From NCBI GenBank assembly GCA_021397835.1, contig JAJFZO010000335.1, positions 1 through 64,000 on the forward strand: 64,000 nucleotides of DNA, in the 5' to 3' direction. Made by a program: the position numbers and the translations under genes. The stretch is from Moringa oleifera. Lineage: Eukaryota > Streptophyta > Magnoliopsida > Brassicales > Moringaceae. The notes under the pieces were generated by a model, which did no database searches, was not told where the DNA came from, and saw nothing but the letters and a program-made list of their open reading frames with translations. Positions 10,900-23,500 of the stretch are shown in pieces (the first letter of the stretch is position 1; the number at the start of each line of letters is the position of its first letter).

Positions 10900-12720
10900 T
10901 GATCATTATTTAAATATTTTTATTTTCCTATATTAGTTTATGTACTTTTCTTCCCTGTACTTCATTTAGTAATTGTATGAAGTTTTTGGCTACTGCCTTT
11001 TCTTGTTTGTATTTTCTAATTTTGTTAGATTTTCTTTAGTTTCTTGGTTTTTTTGGACTTTCTTTGAATTTCTTTAGTCTTCGTAGATTTTATTTTAGTT
11101 TAGTCGATTTTCTTGGATTTCTTACCTGTATTTTCTTCTATTTTGTTTTTTTTTTTTTGGTTTTCTTGGATTTTCTATAAGTTTCCTTACTACAACTTTT
11201 TCATGCATGTGCTTTCTCAATTTTGCTGAATTTTCTTTCAGTTTCTTTCTTGTATTTTATTTTAATTACTTTGTTTTTTTTTAGATTTTCTTTTAGTTTA
11301 TTTGGCTTTCTTGAATTTCCTTTTTTGTTTGGTTTTCTTTGATCCCTTTTTTTTTTTTTTTAAAATTTATTTTTGGATTTTATTTTATTTTTGTTCATGG
11401 ATTTTCTTTTCTTTTGTGTTCTCAATGTTTTTTTGGATTTTTTCTTTAAATTGCTTCTATTTTATTGCATTTTCTTAGATTTTTTTCTCTTTGGATTAAC
11501 AAAGTGTGGATAATATTTTTATGATTGCTAAGGAAACAGCTTTATGTTATCCTTTCTTCTTTTCCTTGCCCTATCATCTCTTTTAAATGTACCATTTTTC
11601 ATTGTAAATTTTGTGATCTTACCTTTTCTTGGCTTTAATAATGAAAAATATAAATTCCAAATGCATTTTGTTAGTTAAGTGAATTTCTTTTTTTTCGGTT
11701 CAAAAATCCCTAGATATCTAAGACAAAAAGGTTGCATTGTTAATTCTTGTTGGTTAATTGTGTTTCATGGTTGAAGCTAATGAGAGTGAAGTCATAGTTG
11801 TGTTGGAGCCTGTTGCTCTAACAATAAAGAATTTTCCCATAGTCCTTTGCCATAAGAAGGTTATTGCTTTTTGACTGTGATTGGCCAGATCCTTCCATTC
11901 TTTATAGATCCCTTTTTGTTTATTTTGGTGAGTTATTTTTTTTTTGTTCAATTTAGCTTGCATGTGACAGTTTAATGATTTCTAGTTTTTTTCTTTAAAG
12001 AATAACAAGTATATTTCAAGTCTTTGACATTTAGTGATTTCTGAGATAGTTAGAGCCCTTTTAAATTTTGCTAGGTACTAGATCAAGTGATGCATACAAC
12101 TTGTTTTTCAATATTAGGATAGGTGGTTCCTCCTAAATAATTCTCATGTTGCATCCTTCTTTTTTTATAAAAATATTATTTCGTTTTATTATTTTGATAT
12201 ATTTTTTTTCTTTCATTTGATGATGTTTCCTTTTTTTTTTTTGTGCATTTTCCTCCATAATGCTCTTTTCTTTGATTTTTCTTATTTGGTTTTTTATTTT
12301 TTATTTTTCTTTTTTTTCTTTTCTTCTCTTTTTTAATTTTGATGAATTTTTTTAATTTTTTTGTTTTATCAGATTTTCTTTTTGTTTCTTTGGTTTTATT
12401 TGATTTTCTTTTCAATTTTCTTTGATTCCCTTTCTATATTGTTTAATTTTCATTACATTCCTAGATTTTTTTTTTAAATTTCACTTCATTCTTTTCCAAT
12501 TTCATTTTCTCTCTTTTCTATTTTATTGTTTTCATTTTTTTTATAATTTTTTACTTTATTGTTTTTCTTGGATATTCTTTTTATTTATTTTTCCTGCATT
12601 TTTGGGTTTTTTATTTTATTTTCTTATTTTCTATTTTACTTAATATATTTTTTTGATTTTTTTATGTTCTTCATTTAATTTTCAAAAAATTTTAAAAATT
12701 TTTATATTTTTTTCTCTATG
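10900..12720. repeat. T-rich degenerate low-complexity tract
   Basis: Long runs of ttttcttggattttctttagttt-type units, strongly T on the + strand. Open frames here (Phe-rich on +, Lys-rich on -) are composition artefacts. A similar tract lies at 42900-45100 and shorter ones at 3890-4060 and 33360-33530. Confidence 0.75.
11650..11960 (+). repeat. Dispersed repeat with coding-like frame, copy 1
   Basis: Embedded in the T-rich tract, with frame MVEANESEVIVVLEPVALTI (11769 onward). The block aligns with 15750-16120. The protein family is not recognised. Confidence 0.55.
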
Positions 12721-12759
12721 TTCTTGTGAGTTTCTTTAAACAGGTTTCAATGTTTTGTC

Positions 12760-14080
12760 CCTTTTGAGAATACAAGTTGCTTCTTTTGCGTGTTTTTTTT
12801 TTTTGAAAGATTAATAAAATTATTAAGAGAATAAAAATGTCTGTTACTTATCAAAAAGACAAGAGAAAATAAAAATGATCTTACTTTTTTTTATGTTAAT
12901 GCTCAGACTATTTTCTTAATGCATCTCATCTATGTGGTGAATACATACCCTATTATTAACATGCATTTGTTTTCTTGAAGACATTATGCATCCCTTTGTG
13001 ATGACTATTCAAGAATTATATAACCCACAAGATGGATTTTACAATATTTTGAAAAGTCAATCGTTTTTAGAATTTTGTGCAATTCAACTTGTATATGTGA
13101 TTTTCAACGAGTAATAAGTTCATTGATGAGTTTGGTATGTTCATAGAACTGTCAAATAGAAGTTGTCATCGAGATTACTAAGCTTTTCAACAAATACTTA
13201 ACTAAAATGAACTCTATATATGGAAGTCTCATCCGTTTCTCATGTTTGGTAGATGCTACATGCTTTTTTGAATATGGTTAGGTGCCTGCATTATTTGCAA
13301 TAGCTTTTTGTTACACTTATTTGAAATATTGAATTTTGTGGAAGGCTTGCTTCAACTTTGCAGGAGTTATTGGATCAATGATAAGTTTTAATGTTATCCC
13401 CTATGAGAATTTTATCTAGTTGCTTTGACTTGCATTTAAATGCATACCACTATGTTCAAAACTCATTAACTCTATGAGCTCCCAATAGTATGCTACAAAA
13501 ATAATATAAGTGGAAGTGCATTTAGGATGTTGCACATTACTCGTATTTATAAGAATGTGTCTGATTTTATTTTTGACTGATTGAAATTAATTTTGTTGTA
13601 CATGTAATGGACTTGAAATGGCTTGTTTGGACTATTAATGTCTACATGTGCATACAAGTGAGTTGTCTATCTTTCTTATTTTATTTTTTTAAAAGCTTTT
13701 TGCAAATATTTTTGGTTTTATGGAATGGTCCGAGCTATTAGGTCAAGAAATTGACATCTCTAATTCTAGCAACTGATTTCTTGGCCTAACATTTGTCATT
13801 TGATTTCAATGAGTTGTTCTATATATAGATTAAATAGAATAGAAAGATGCTCCACTCAGATGATTTTTCACTTCAGAAACAAGAGTATTAAGATGCTCAT
13901 TGAAATAATATTTTGTTTAGATGAGCTCAATGGTTTATTTGCCTATCCATGTCAACAGAGATCATTTACTTTACAAGATCAACTTTGAATATACAAAAAG
14001 GTAAGAAATCGTGCAAAAGTTTAAACCTCATGTAAACAGGCCTTATAGATTGAGCTATCTTCTGTTTAATGGCATTTGGA
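12760..14080. other. AT-rich spacer
   Basis: No gene, RNA gene or clear repeat boundary was recognised. Short frames only, with composition like the flanking repeats. Confidence 0.5.
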
Positions 14081-14330
14081 TATCTTGATTTGTAGGCAAA
14101 TCATTTGATTTTGAAGGTACCTCAATATAAGAAAATATGGTGCATATACTGTTGTAGGGGAATTGATGGTGTCAATGGAGAAGATTTACTTTATAGCAAC
14201 TTTGAGAGTAATGCTTCTTTTGTCATGGATGAAGAAGGATTGGTTATGGCAGCAAAAGTTGCACTATCCAAACAAGATCTTATTGCTTCTGTACTAGCTA
14301 CAGGTATGGATTCCCACATGCTTATCCTTT
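14080..14330 (+). repeat. Unknown exon-like repeat block, best open copy
   Basis: An open frame of 105 codons (14105-14422) contains ESNASFVMDEEGLVMAAKV followed by ALSKQDLIASVLATG, then runs into intron-like sequence after aggtatg near 14302. It matches blocks at 3735, 30640 and 33190. Not recognised as a named family. Confidence 0.6.
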
Positions 14331-14859
14331 TATTATTAAACCTAAGTTGCTATGAGATATTTTTAAACATTTTTGGATTTTGTTGGATGTTCTTTACTTT
14401 TTTAATTTCTCTTTTGATTTGATTCATTAGTTATCAATAGTTATATGTGAGCTTTTGATTTTTTGATTTGATAATGGTTAAAACATCGTTAATGGAAATC
14501 CCTCTCGAATAGCACATCCTTTATGCCTACAAGTTATCCTTCGGCAAATTACTAGTAATGACCTTTATGGAAATCTTTTTCAAACTCTTTACGCTTAACT
14601 TGACTTTAAAATCTATAGAGAATGTCTTACAAGCTCTTCAAGGAATTCTTTCAAACTCATTAGCTTTACATCACAAAGGTGGTTTGTGATTCCTCTTATC
14701 AGTGGTTGCCTTAAGGCATTTTATTCTAGCTGTCTTGATGATATTGTCAACTGAACGACAAAAAATTAGTTAATGCCCTCCTTCATTTAACTTGGGTTCT
14801 TACTTTTTTCATATGTGAGTACTCCTTTGGTCATGTGAGTTAATAATAATAAGCTATAA

Positions 14860-15360
14860 CGTAGACTCAAGTGCACCGTGTAGTGCATACGTGCGATTGC
14901 TAAAATATTCCCCCCTCCCCACATGTAGAAACCAAAGTGGCTTATGCTTTATCGTTTAATGCAGGATTGTCAAAGGTGAAACACCAAAAATAGATTAAGA
15001 AACTAAGGATTTTGTTTGTAATACTCCACGAGGGACCAAGTCTACTCATATATTCCTTCTAAAAGGAAGAATATAGAGGTACTATGTCTATAATTATTTC
15101 ACTTGTTAAATTTTTAAAGCCTTCCACTATCAAGCCCAAAAACTTATTTACAACTCTTAGCTTACTTTGTATGATTTTTTGCTCATACGTGCATACAAAT
15201 GTATGAGTAGATTTGAATAAATAATAAGTGTTCTCATTAATTGAATTATGTTTTTTATTGATAATGAAAGATTTATGTACTATAGGCAAAGTAAGGAACA
15301 TCGATATTTCCATCTACCTGGAAAGGATTCACAACATATTGCTTACGCAAAGTAAGTATT
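14860..15360 (+). repeat. Further block of the same repeat family
   Basis: 14980-15110 (ETPKIDEETKDF-type reading, ...RGTKSTHI) and 15290-15350 match 33800-33920 and 34195-34240, which follow the exon-like block in the 33 kb copy in the same order. Identity is unknown. Confidence 0.5.
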
Positions 15361-15749
15361 AAACTTAAACTTTCAGAGATTTTCTCCAAACGTTATTCTT
15401 TTCAATAGGATATGGTATCTATTTTTCATGTTGACATTACGTTAATGAAGCAATTGTCTTGTTTCCATGTTTGAAGGAATACTACTTTCGGTCGATCAAT
15501 TGAGCATGAAAGCTTCATCCAACTCATGTTATATGCACATTCAATATAATAAATGCCTACTTAACATGTTAAGATCTTTGATCCTTTCTAAAGTTATTCT
15601 TAGTTTTCCCATCATGTATTCTTGCAAGTTGTTTGTTTACCTCATAATTTGCTAGTCTACACTTATATTTTTTTTCTTTACTATAAACTTTTACAATGAC
15701 ATTTCCTTCTATTAAACCACATTTTTAATTAAATCACACTAAATAGTTG

Positions 15750-16132
15750 GAGAATTTTGTTAGTTAATTGAAGTTCCTTTTATACTTAAAAAAATCATAA
15801 GTCTGTAAGATGAAATGGTTAAATTTTCATATTCTTATTGGTTGATGATTGATTTAATGGTTGTTGCTAATGAGAGAGAAATCATAGCTATTATGCCAAT
15901 AGCTCACAGAGCAAGGTATTTTTATGGAGTCTTTGCCCCACGGGAAGGCCAGTATTGTTATGCTTATGATTGGCTAGATTCCGATACTCATTGCAAGGTA
16001 ACCATTGTGGTAAGTTGTTTGAGTTATTTTTCATGTATTATTACAATGATTCTTAAATCAATTATGTCTTTTTATCTTTGCTGCTTGATCAAAGATATCA
16101 TATGGAGTCCACTTTTCTTTAACGGCAATTAG
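15750..16132 (+). repeat. Dispersed repeat with coding-like frame, copy 2
   Basis: An open frame of 105 codons (15815-16132) with MVVANEREIIAIMPIAHRAR, then FYGVFAPREGQYCYAYDW. Homologous at DNA level to 11650-11960, though the reading frames drift apart through indels. The frame shows no stop in its conserved part. Family not recognised. Confidence 0.55.
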
Positions 16133-16474
16133 ATGTCCTTAACTGTGTGCTGAACATGTATCATCTAAAGGCAAATGTTTATGCTTGACATATTGTAATA
16201 ACAATTACTTGACATGAGAACCAACTAGCGAGGAAAGAAAGCAAGGTCATAGATTATGCTTATGTCCAACACGGATGCATGCAAGACTAGTAAATAGACT
16301 ATTTCATTGTATACTTATTCGCCACCAAAGATGTCATCCAAGTTCTAAAATTTCTCTAAACAAATTGTTAGGTACAAATCCTATCAAAATCCACTCAAAT
16401 GAAACCTTATAAAATTACGAATCTATGCAGGAACTCACTTTTTTCTTGCTACAGATAAAGCTAATTGATTAAAA

Positions 16475-17240
16475 CATTGAGGGTATGTTTGATACGCGAG
16501 ATAAGACTATATTACTATAATGAGATAGAATTGAATTTAATTTAATTCAATTGGATAAAGATTGTATTAATATTGTAATGTGTTTGATAAAATCGAGACA
16601 AAATTAAAAATTGTTTTAATTTATTTTAAAAAATTTAATATTAAAAAAGTAAGATAATTTAATATTTATTATATTTAAATTATATTATAATTAATTAATA
16701 AAAATTATCATTTAAATTTACTATTTATAATTTTTAAAATGTTATTATAATTTACTATTCTTTTGACTTAAAAAAGACATGATTATAAAGTAAAATTTAT
16801 AATTGTCAACAATAAATATAAATTAATTATAAATATTTAATTAATAATGTTCATGTTCTTAAAAAGTTAGATTAGTTTAAAGTAATTTTTTTAGTTAAAG
16901 TAACTTACAAATAAAATAAAAAAAATATAATTTAAGCTTTTATTATAAGTTTGGATTAAATTATGATTAAACAAATAATTTTTAAAATTTTTATTTATTT
17001 TTGAAAAAATATGTGTTAATTTAAAATAAATTTATTCATTTGATGATATTAAATAAATTAAACCTAATACTAACTTATCTTTCATGGGATAATTTATCCA
17101 CTAATTTAAGGGGATAAATTTATCCCAATCTAAAAGGGAAAAAAAAAGTGATGGAATAAGATTATCCAATCCCACCAATGCACCAAACATGGATTAGGAT
17201 AAAAATTATCCAATCCTAATCCTATCCCATGTAACAACAG
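16475..17240. mobile_element. Possible MITE-like AT-rich insertion beside the COP1-like remnant
   Basis: An AT-rich block bounded by gtttgatacgcgagataaga near 16489 and, inverted, by a catgtttggtgcattggtggg-like sequence near 17166-17192. The interior is almost pure A/T with no reading frame. The right part overlaps the end of the last COP1-like exon region. Terminal repeats are imperfect and no clean target duplication was identified, so this is tentative. Confidence 0.3.
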
Positions 17241-17243
17241 AAC

Positions 17244-20200
17244 TTGAGAGTCTGACCCACTTAAAGCATCGAGTCCATCAGACCGAACTTGAGATTCGAC
17301 ATCCATTGTTTTGTTAGGATAACTCCCTGGAGATGACCCTCCTCTCACAATAGGAGAAGCAAAGATAAAGACCATTGTTATTCTTATCTAATAATGATTG
17401 GCCACGCCTGTCGTGTACTTGGATCATCTCCAAGCATCTGCAATTTAAAAAAGTGTCTGTCCCTTGCACCTACAAGAGATTAGGACAAAAAACCTCAGAA
17501 TGAATAAATAAATAAATAATCAATACAATCATCAATTATTGTACTGATTTAATTTTCAACCAATAGAATAAAAAAATTAACTACTTCAACAGATATTCAT
17601 CTAATCAAAATCCTTCAATTAGTGTAACACAATTGCATACCAAAAGCATCAATTCCATGAGTCAACACTTATATGTTTAACAGTAAATTTATACAACATG
17701 CCACGTCAGTCAGCCAATGACATTCACGCCATTAAGTAATAAATTGCATAAGTCAAAATATATATTTTACGCAAGACCTTGTCCAGTATTAACACAAGTG
17801 AAACCAAGTAAAGGATTGAGGAAGAAGGTGATAATAAAGTGAATGAAGAAAATTGAATTTATAATATTTGATGCAAGACATTGTCCAAAATTAACACAAG
17901 TGAACCTAAGTAAAGAATTGGGTAAGAAGGTGAGAATAAAGTCAATGAAGAAAATTGAATTTATAGGCCACAAATAATTAGGCTCTAACCCATGGCTACC
18001 AACCTCATTCAATTCATCAATTTTTGCTTCAACAAACAATGCAAGAAGTCCAATAATATTTGTATATTCTTTCAGCATCTTTTTGCTCCATTTCCTTTTC
18101 TTCTTTATGAGAAGTGTCAAAAGGTTGTCCATCTCCTTGATTGATACATCACAACCCTATATAAGAATCAAGAGAGGGTACCACTCTCAAAATCAAATGA
18201 ACATGACAAAGCTAACAATTCCTCAATACATTTAGAAAGGATTTGGAAGCGCTAAACAACAACTAAGCCAGACAAATGCACATTAAAATTCAAAAAAATA
18301 ATTTTCACATAAAAAATCTACAACTTAGATGAAACCTCTGTGTCTTATTTCAAAACTAGATAATTATATTATTGTATGCAGGGACAAAGAGTAATGAAAG
18401 TATTTTCAACCATATGTATATCATCACAACAATCTTCTAGACATTTTTGTTCAATAAATTATGTGCACGCAAACATATCTTCAGATTTGCACTGCAAAAT
18501 GATGATTCTATTCTTAGTTTTAAGGATAATATTGCATTTGCAACTCAAATGTTAAATCAGTGCCTTATACACAGTAAAACAAGGTTGATTTAGGAAATAG
18601 AGATTAGGATCCCAAGAACTTACATGAAACATACTCGTAAAATTTAAGGCTTAAGAAAATGTTGATACAAAGAAAAAACATAAACTTTCTACTATGAGAG
18701 TCGATTATGAGGTTAAATAACTTAAACATTGTTTGTGGTATACAAATATGACTGTGCTAATTATACATTTCACATAGGATAGACCGTGAATGAATAAATT
18801 ATTTTGTGCACTTATAGTATCCAATACCATAATGCACTACACTCCGTAATAGATTGGGGGCAAGAACCACATTCAGGATAATATTTAAGAGGGAGGCAAC
18901 TACCTCGCAACTACATTGCTCCTAAAGCTTTGTTAACTGTTTAGTCTTGTCAATGTCAAGTAAACTACCAGAACTAGAATTGTGATCACAAATCTAACTT
19001 TATACTAATCAAAAGTTATGACAAATTAACACACAAAATATTGTATATGAGAAAAAAATAAGAGATAATGAACAATGAGCTCAGAAAAATTATTAGCCAA
19101 AACGTAAAAGAAAAATAGTGAACAGCATGGTGTTAAAAGAAAACATGTTTAAATTGATACATAATGTAAAACAAATGGCCTAACCAAACAATTCAAATCA
19201 ATTATGCGTTTAAACTTAAAATTAAAATGCATGACCAGAATAAATAGCTTTATTGATAACTAACTTGTTGTAATGCATCATTTGTTGTAATGTGAGATGC
19301 AGGTTTGATATATGATGAGCAAAAGTCTTCTTCAATAGCTACAAATATGGTAAAAAGAAATCATATAACAATAAGCTGCATTGCAAAGTAGATCATTTCA
19401 ACATGTCATATGGTCAACCTTCATAATAAATCAATTTAATAATCAAATTTACCCAAAAAGGTAAGAACAAAATAAGTGACTGTAGGAATTTATGTTTCAA
19501 TTCATTCACAAAGTTAAACATATCTGATGATAGATCAAATTGATACTATAAAAAAAATTCAAAAATAATTACGTGTTTTCTAACACTAGACAAGAATTCC
19601 ACAGTATTGAGTTTCATGGTAAGCTATGAAAGCAAACAAGCAACTAAAGGGCAGTCACAGAAAATGACTCAACAGATCTCTGCTTTATAAGAAAGATTCA
19701 ATGTACCCTCTGCTTGAAATAATTTCAGTTCTCATCATAAATTTAGGAGACAAAAAGCCAGGAAATGGAGAAAAAGTGGGGCCAGTTATGTTGCCTCCAA
19801 CTTAATTCAACTTCTAATGAGCACTATTTAAACTTAATTTTCTAGTGTACAAGTACAGAGATCTCCACAATTAAGACATTAATCACGTCAGTTCGATGTC
19901 AATAGTAAACATATGCAAACCAATGAAATTGACACAAAAAGTCATAATAATTCATACAATCTTTACTCATCTATTGTTTTTAAAACTTAACAGTCAGGCC
20001 TATATTACTTTTCCAATTTAAGCTACAAAACTATCATTTCTTTAAGCTTATGGAATCAAACATGACTTATCCACCATAGCAAAATTATAGAGGCACACAA
20101 AAAGGTTAGTAATATTTGTTATTCTAAAAATCTATGTCATTATTGCCAGAATAAGCTACAACCAGAGACAATCAACTACAGGGATAGGTGGACACACATA

Positions 20201-20591
20201 TACTAATAAATTAAACTCAAACAAATGAAAGAAAATGATAATTGAAAAAGTCCACAATGAAATCAAACAAACCTTGTCCAGTAAGAAATCAAGGAACAAC
20301 TGATTGTTGATAAGGTAATGGCCACAATAAGGGCAATCGCTCTTATGGCGGACATGAGTTTTGATGCACATGTAGCAGAAGCTGCAGCCACATGCAGTGA
20401 GGAAAGCGTCCTTTATGATCTGCATGTAAATCAGGCACAATAAGTCCTTACCTATCTCAGCCACTCTAGCGTCCGTCATGGCGATGGCTCCATTGGCCGG
20501 AAAGTCAGTGGTCAGTGCCGACGAGCTCGGGCTAATAGTTGATTGTAGAGGTTTTTAGGTCTGATTTCACTACCAGGGCAAAAGACTCCAT
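17244..20591 (-). pseudogene. COP1-like RING E3 ligase gene fragment (exons for RING, linker, coiled coil and next segment)
   Basis: COP1 is the photomorphogenesis repressor, an E3 ligase with RING, coiled coil and WD40 repeats. Four exons resemble it in order on the - strand. Exon 1 ends at 20273 in LLDK and holds the RING. An exon at 19338-19265 begins LLKKTFAHHIS and has lost a base mid-exon. An exon at 18156-18004 begins GCDVSIKEMDNLLTLL and ends KIDELNE, the start of the coiled coil. An exon at 17469-17244 contains KLQMLGDDPSTR and ends DALSGSDSQ. The exon between the last two (coiled-coil continuation) was not found. No WD40 exons follow. Upstream of Met at 20479 a one-base shift near an A run separates ATG 20591 from the rest. 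The RING has lost the second Cys (Tyr, 20426-20428) and its His reads Cys. Introns are kept, so it is a DNA-level copy, not a retrocopy. Probably non-functional. Confidence 0.85.
17771..17976. repeat. Two-copy tandem repeat, period about 102 bp
   Basis: The block beginning gcaagacc at 17771 recurs at 17873 as gcaagaca with good similarity through ...gaagaaaattgaatttata. It lies just downstream of the coiled-coil exon of the COP1-like remnant and makes the open frame there run on. Confidence 0.8.
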
Positions 20592-20599
20592 CGACACTT

Positions 20600-23500
20600 C
20601 CTGCCTTTAATTTTCACAGCTTTTTCTATTATTCTTTGGAGATGAAGCTCTTCCTTTCGTCAATGGTAAATTTGCTTTTGAGCTGTGAGGGTTGAGACTT
20701 GTTCGCATTGTGAAGATGAGAAATAGGTAGTATGGGACCCCGTGTTATTTGTGAAGGTGAAACCCACCTACGTCAGCACTTGTTTCTCCATGATGAAAAT
20801 TGAACTTTTTGTTTTTTTTTCTCCTTAATTTGTATTAAGACTAAAGATAGACTCAATGATTAACTTGTTTAGTTTAGTTTAATTTGTATCATTTTTTAAG
20901 ATACATTCAGTTTTGTTTATTTTGGATAATTTGTATCATTTTTAGTTTAATTTATATTTTTTTCTCTTTCTTAATTTGTGTCATCTTTTAGTTTTAATTT
21001 AAAATATTTTTGAAGAGTTTTTTTTTTGTTTTTTTTTCCTTTTAAAACCAAGTTCATCTAGTGATGCTATAGAAAGAGTAAATGAAAAACCTATAGCTAG
21101 GATTCCCAGAAAAAAATTTCTATCATAACTCTATTAAATGCTTTGGATGAATTTTATGAAAAGTTATTAGAGTTGCAAATTGTTTTAGAATTTTAAAACA
21201 CATATTTCAAGTTTCTCTTTTCTAAACATTTAAATTTGTTATTAAAAAATTATGCACTTTTTCATTATGAGATTTGCGATTTTTAAAAGATTTTAAAAAG
21301 TAAAGGGTTGCATTGAAAGAGACATACAAGAACAAAAAATACTTACCATTTGACTTGGGCTCAAAAAAGACCTGAGCCATCACGGGCAAACTAAGCACTA
21401 GGTATTGGGTTGCTTATGATTTAAGGTTCTTTTGCTAAAGTCATGAATTGCATAATACTTCTCATTATTGCATTGTGAAAAATGCTTTACAATTGACGGA
21501 TTTAAATCCCCACTATTGTTATTTAAAGTGATTATTATTTGAATTTTGTTCACAAGTTTGTTTTTTATATTTTTGAAAAAAAAAACATTGAAAGGAGAAA
21601 GGATTAGAATTCTCTTAAATAGTAATCCTTGATAACAATTGGAGTATCTTGTAATTTTTAGTTTTTTAAGGTAAAAAATAATGAGGTTTTTGCTAATTTG
21701 TTACATGATGATTTTGGTAATATTATAAGTTCAAATTATGTCTCATCGATAAATAGAAATATACACTATTTTTAGTTAATTTAATTATTACATAAATTTT
21801 AAATTTTAAAGTATTAATTGAATTCCTAAATATTAATTGATTTCGTAATTATTTTATACTATTTTAAAGCTTTGAAGTTATTAATTTTTAATTTTTTAAA
21901 TTATTTTAAATATTAATTGATTTTGTTGTTATTTTATTAATTATATAGATCTAAAATTAATTTTATTAATTATATTAAAATCAAATTAAATTATTATTAT
22001 TATTTTTATTATAGATACTCATAGATGGAACAGTGATGACGGTGATAGTGACAGATTAGATTAGTTTTTATTTGAGTTATGATTTGAACTTTATATATAA
22101 ATATTTGAGAATTTTATAATAAATAAGATGATATGTTATTTAACATAATTTTTGTATGTTTTTATTTATTTTATAAAATATTAATTTATAAATATTTTAT
22201 TAATTAAATATATATTTTGATTTGTATATATTAATTTAAAATAATAAATTTAATTTTTTAATAATCTTTTCAAATTACCATAATATTTTGTAATAATTTT
22301 TTAGAAATTATAATATATAATTAATTAAAAATATTATAATAAAATTATTTATATTAATATTTTTTAATTATAATTTTAAAATTACTACAAAATTGTCTTT
22401 TGTGAAAACTCTTTAAATTGCAATGGATACTACTTCACGGGAGTTTTTGAATATTTTAGTGATAATTTTTTATAAAAAATTTTGCAAAAATTATTATGAT
22501 AATTTTTTGTACATTTTTTCTCTTGAAAATTTTTTGTTGATCATTTTATTTTTTATTTATTATTTTTTAATATATATATAATATTTAAAATTTTAATAAA
22601 AATTTTATTATAATATGATGAAAAAAGTCTCACAGAATTAATACGAATAGAATACTGAGAAAAAGATTTTCGTAAAAATTTTCGTTGGAAAGATAAATTT
22701 TCATGAAAATTTTTCAAATTCTCATGGAATTTTTTTTATGAAAAAAGCTAAATTTCTTATAATTTTCTTATTTTTTAAAAAATCAATACCCACTTATATT
22801 AACACAAGATTTTCAGTTTATATTTGTTTAACAATAAAATAACATGTATCACAAAAATAATATAATTTTAATAAATGAGGATTTTCAACTGAAATTTGTT
22901 ATGAAGAGCTTTGAGTTATATTGAGTTTTTAAATAGCATATTGATACATATATAATGTGTTATAATTAAAAAAAAATCATCACAAATTCAAATCAACAGA
23001 TGATTTAAATCAAATTTTAAATAACCTTGATGAATTATGAAAAAAAATTATTTATCAATAAAAAAATTCATAAATGAAATCTTTTCATCAAGACATTGCT
23101 ATCTCTTAATAATTTGGAAGTAAATAAGTTCTAATTTTTTTTATAAAAGTATTGATATAAAAAAGTATTAAGGAAGCTAATTTAGTAAAACTTTTTCATC
23201 ACTTTATTTTGGTACAAGCAATTAAATAGAATTATCAAAATCTAATTTGCTTGAAGGATTTTAATTTATTACTTTGTAAAATTAAAATACAATATGATTT
23301 TTTCTGGTAAACTATACAAGAAAAAAGTTTTTAATTAAAAAAGTTCTCGCTTGAAGGATTAAGCTAACTTATATGCATTGTAATATGATTTTCTCGGGTG
23401 GGTGAAAACTTTCAAAGCCGCATGGGCAATGTTATCCGTGGATGCGTTCCCCTTTTTTTTTTTTTTTGGAGTTTGTTGTGGTTCAGTTGCCGTTTCAAGC

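Noticed and set aside
12176..12643. Lys-rich (-) and Phe-rich (+) open frames
   Set aside because: They are translations of the T-rich tract and have no protein-like complexity.
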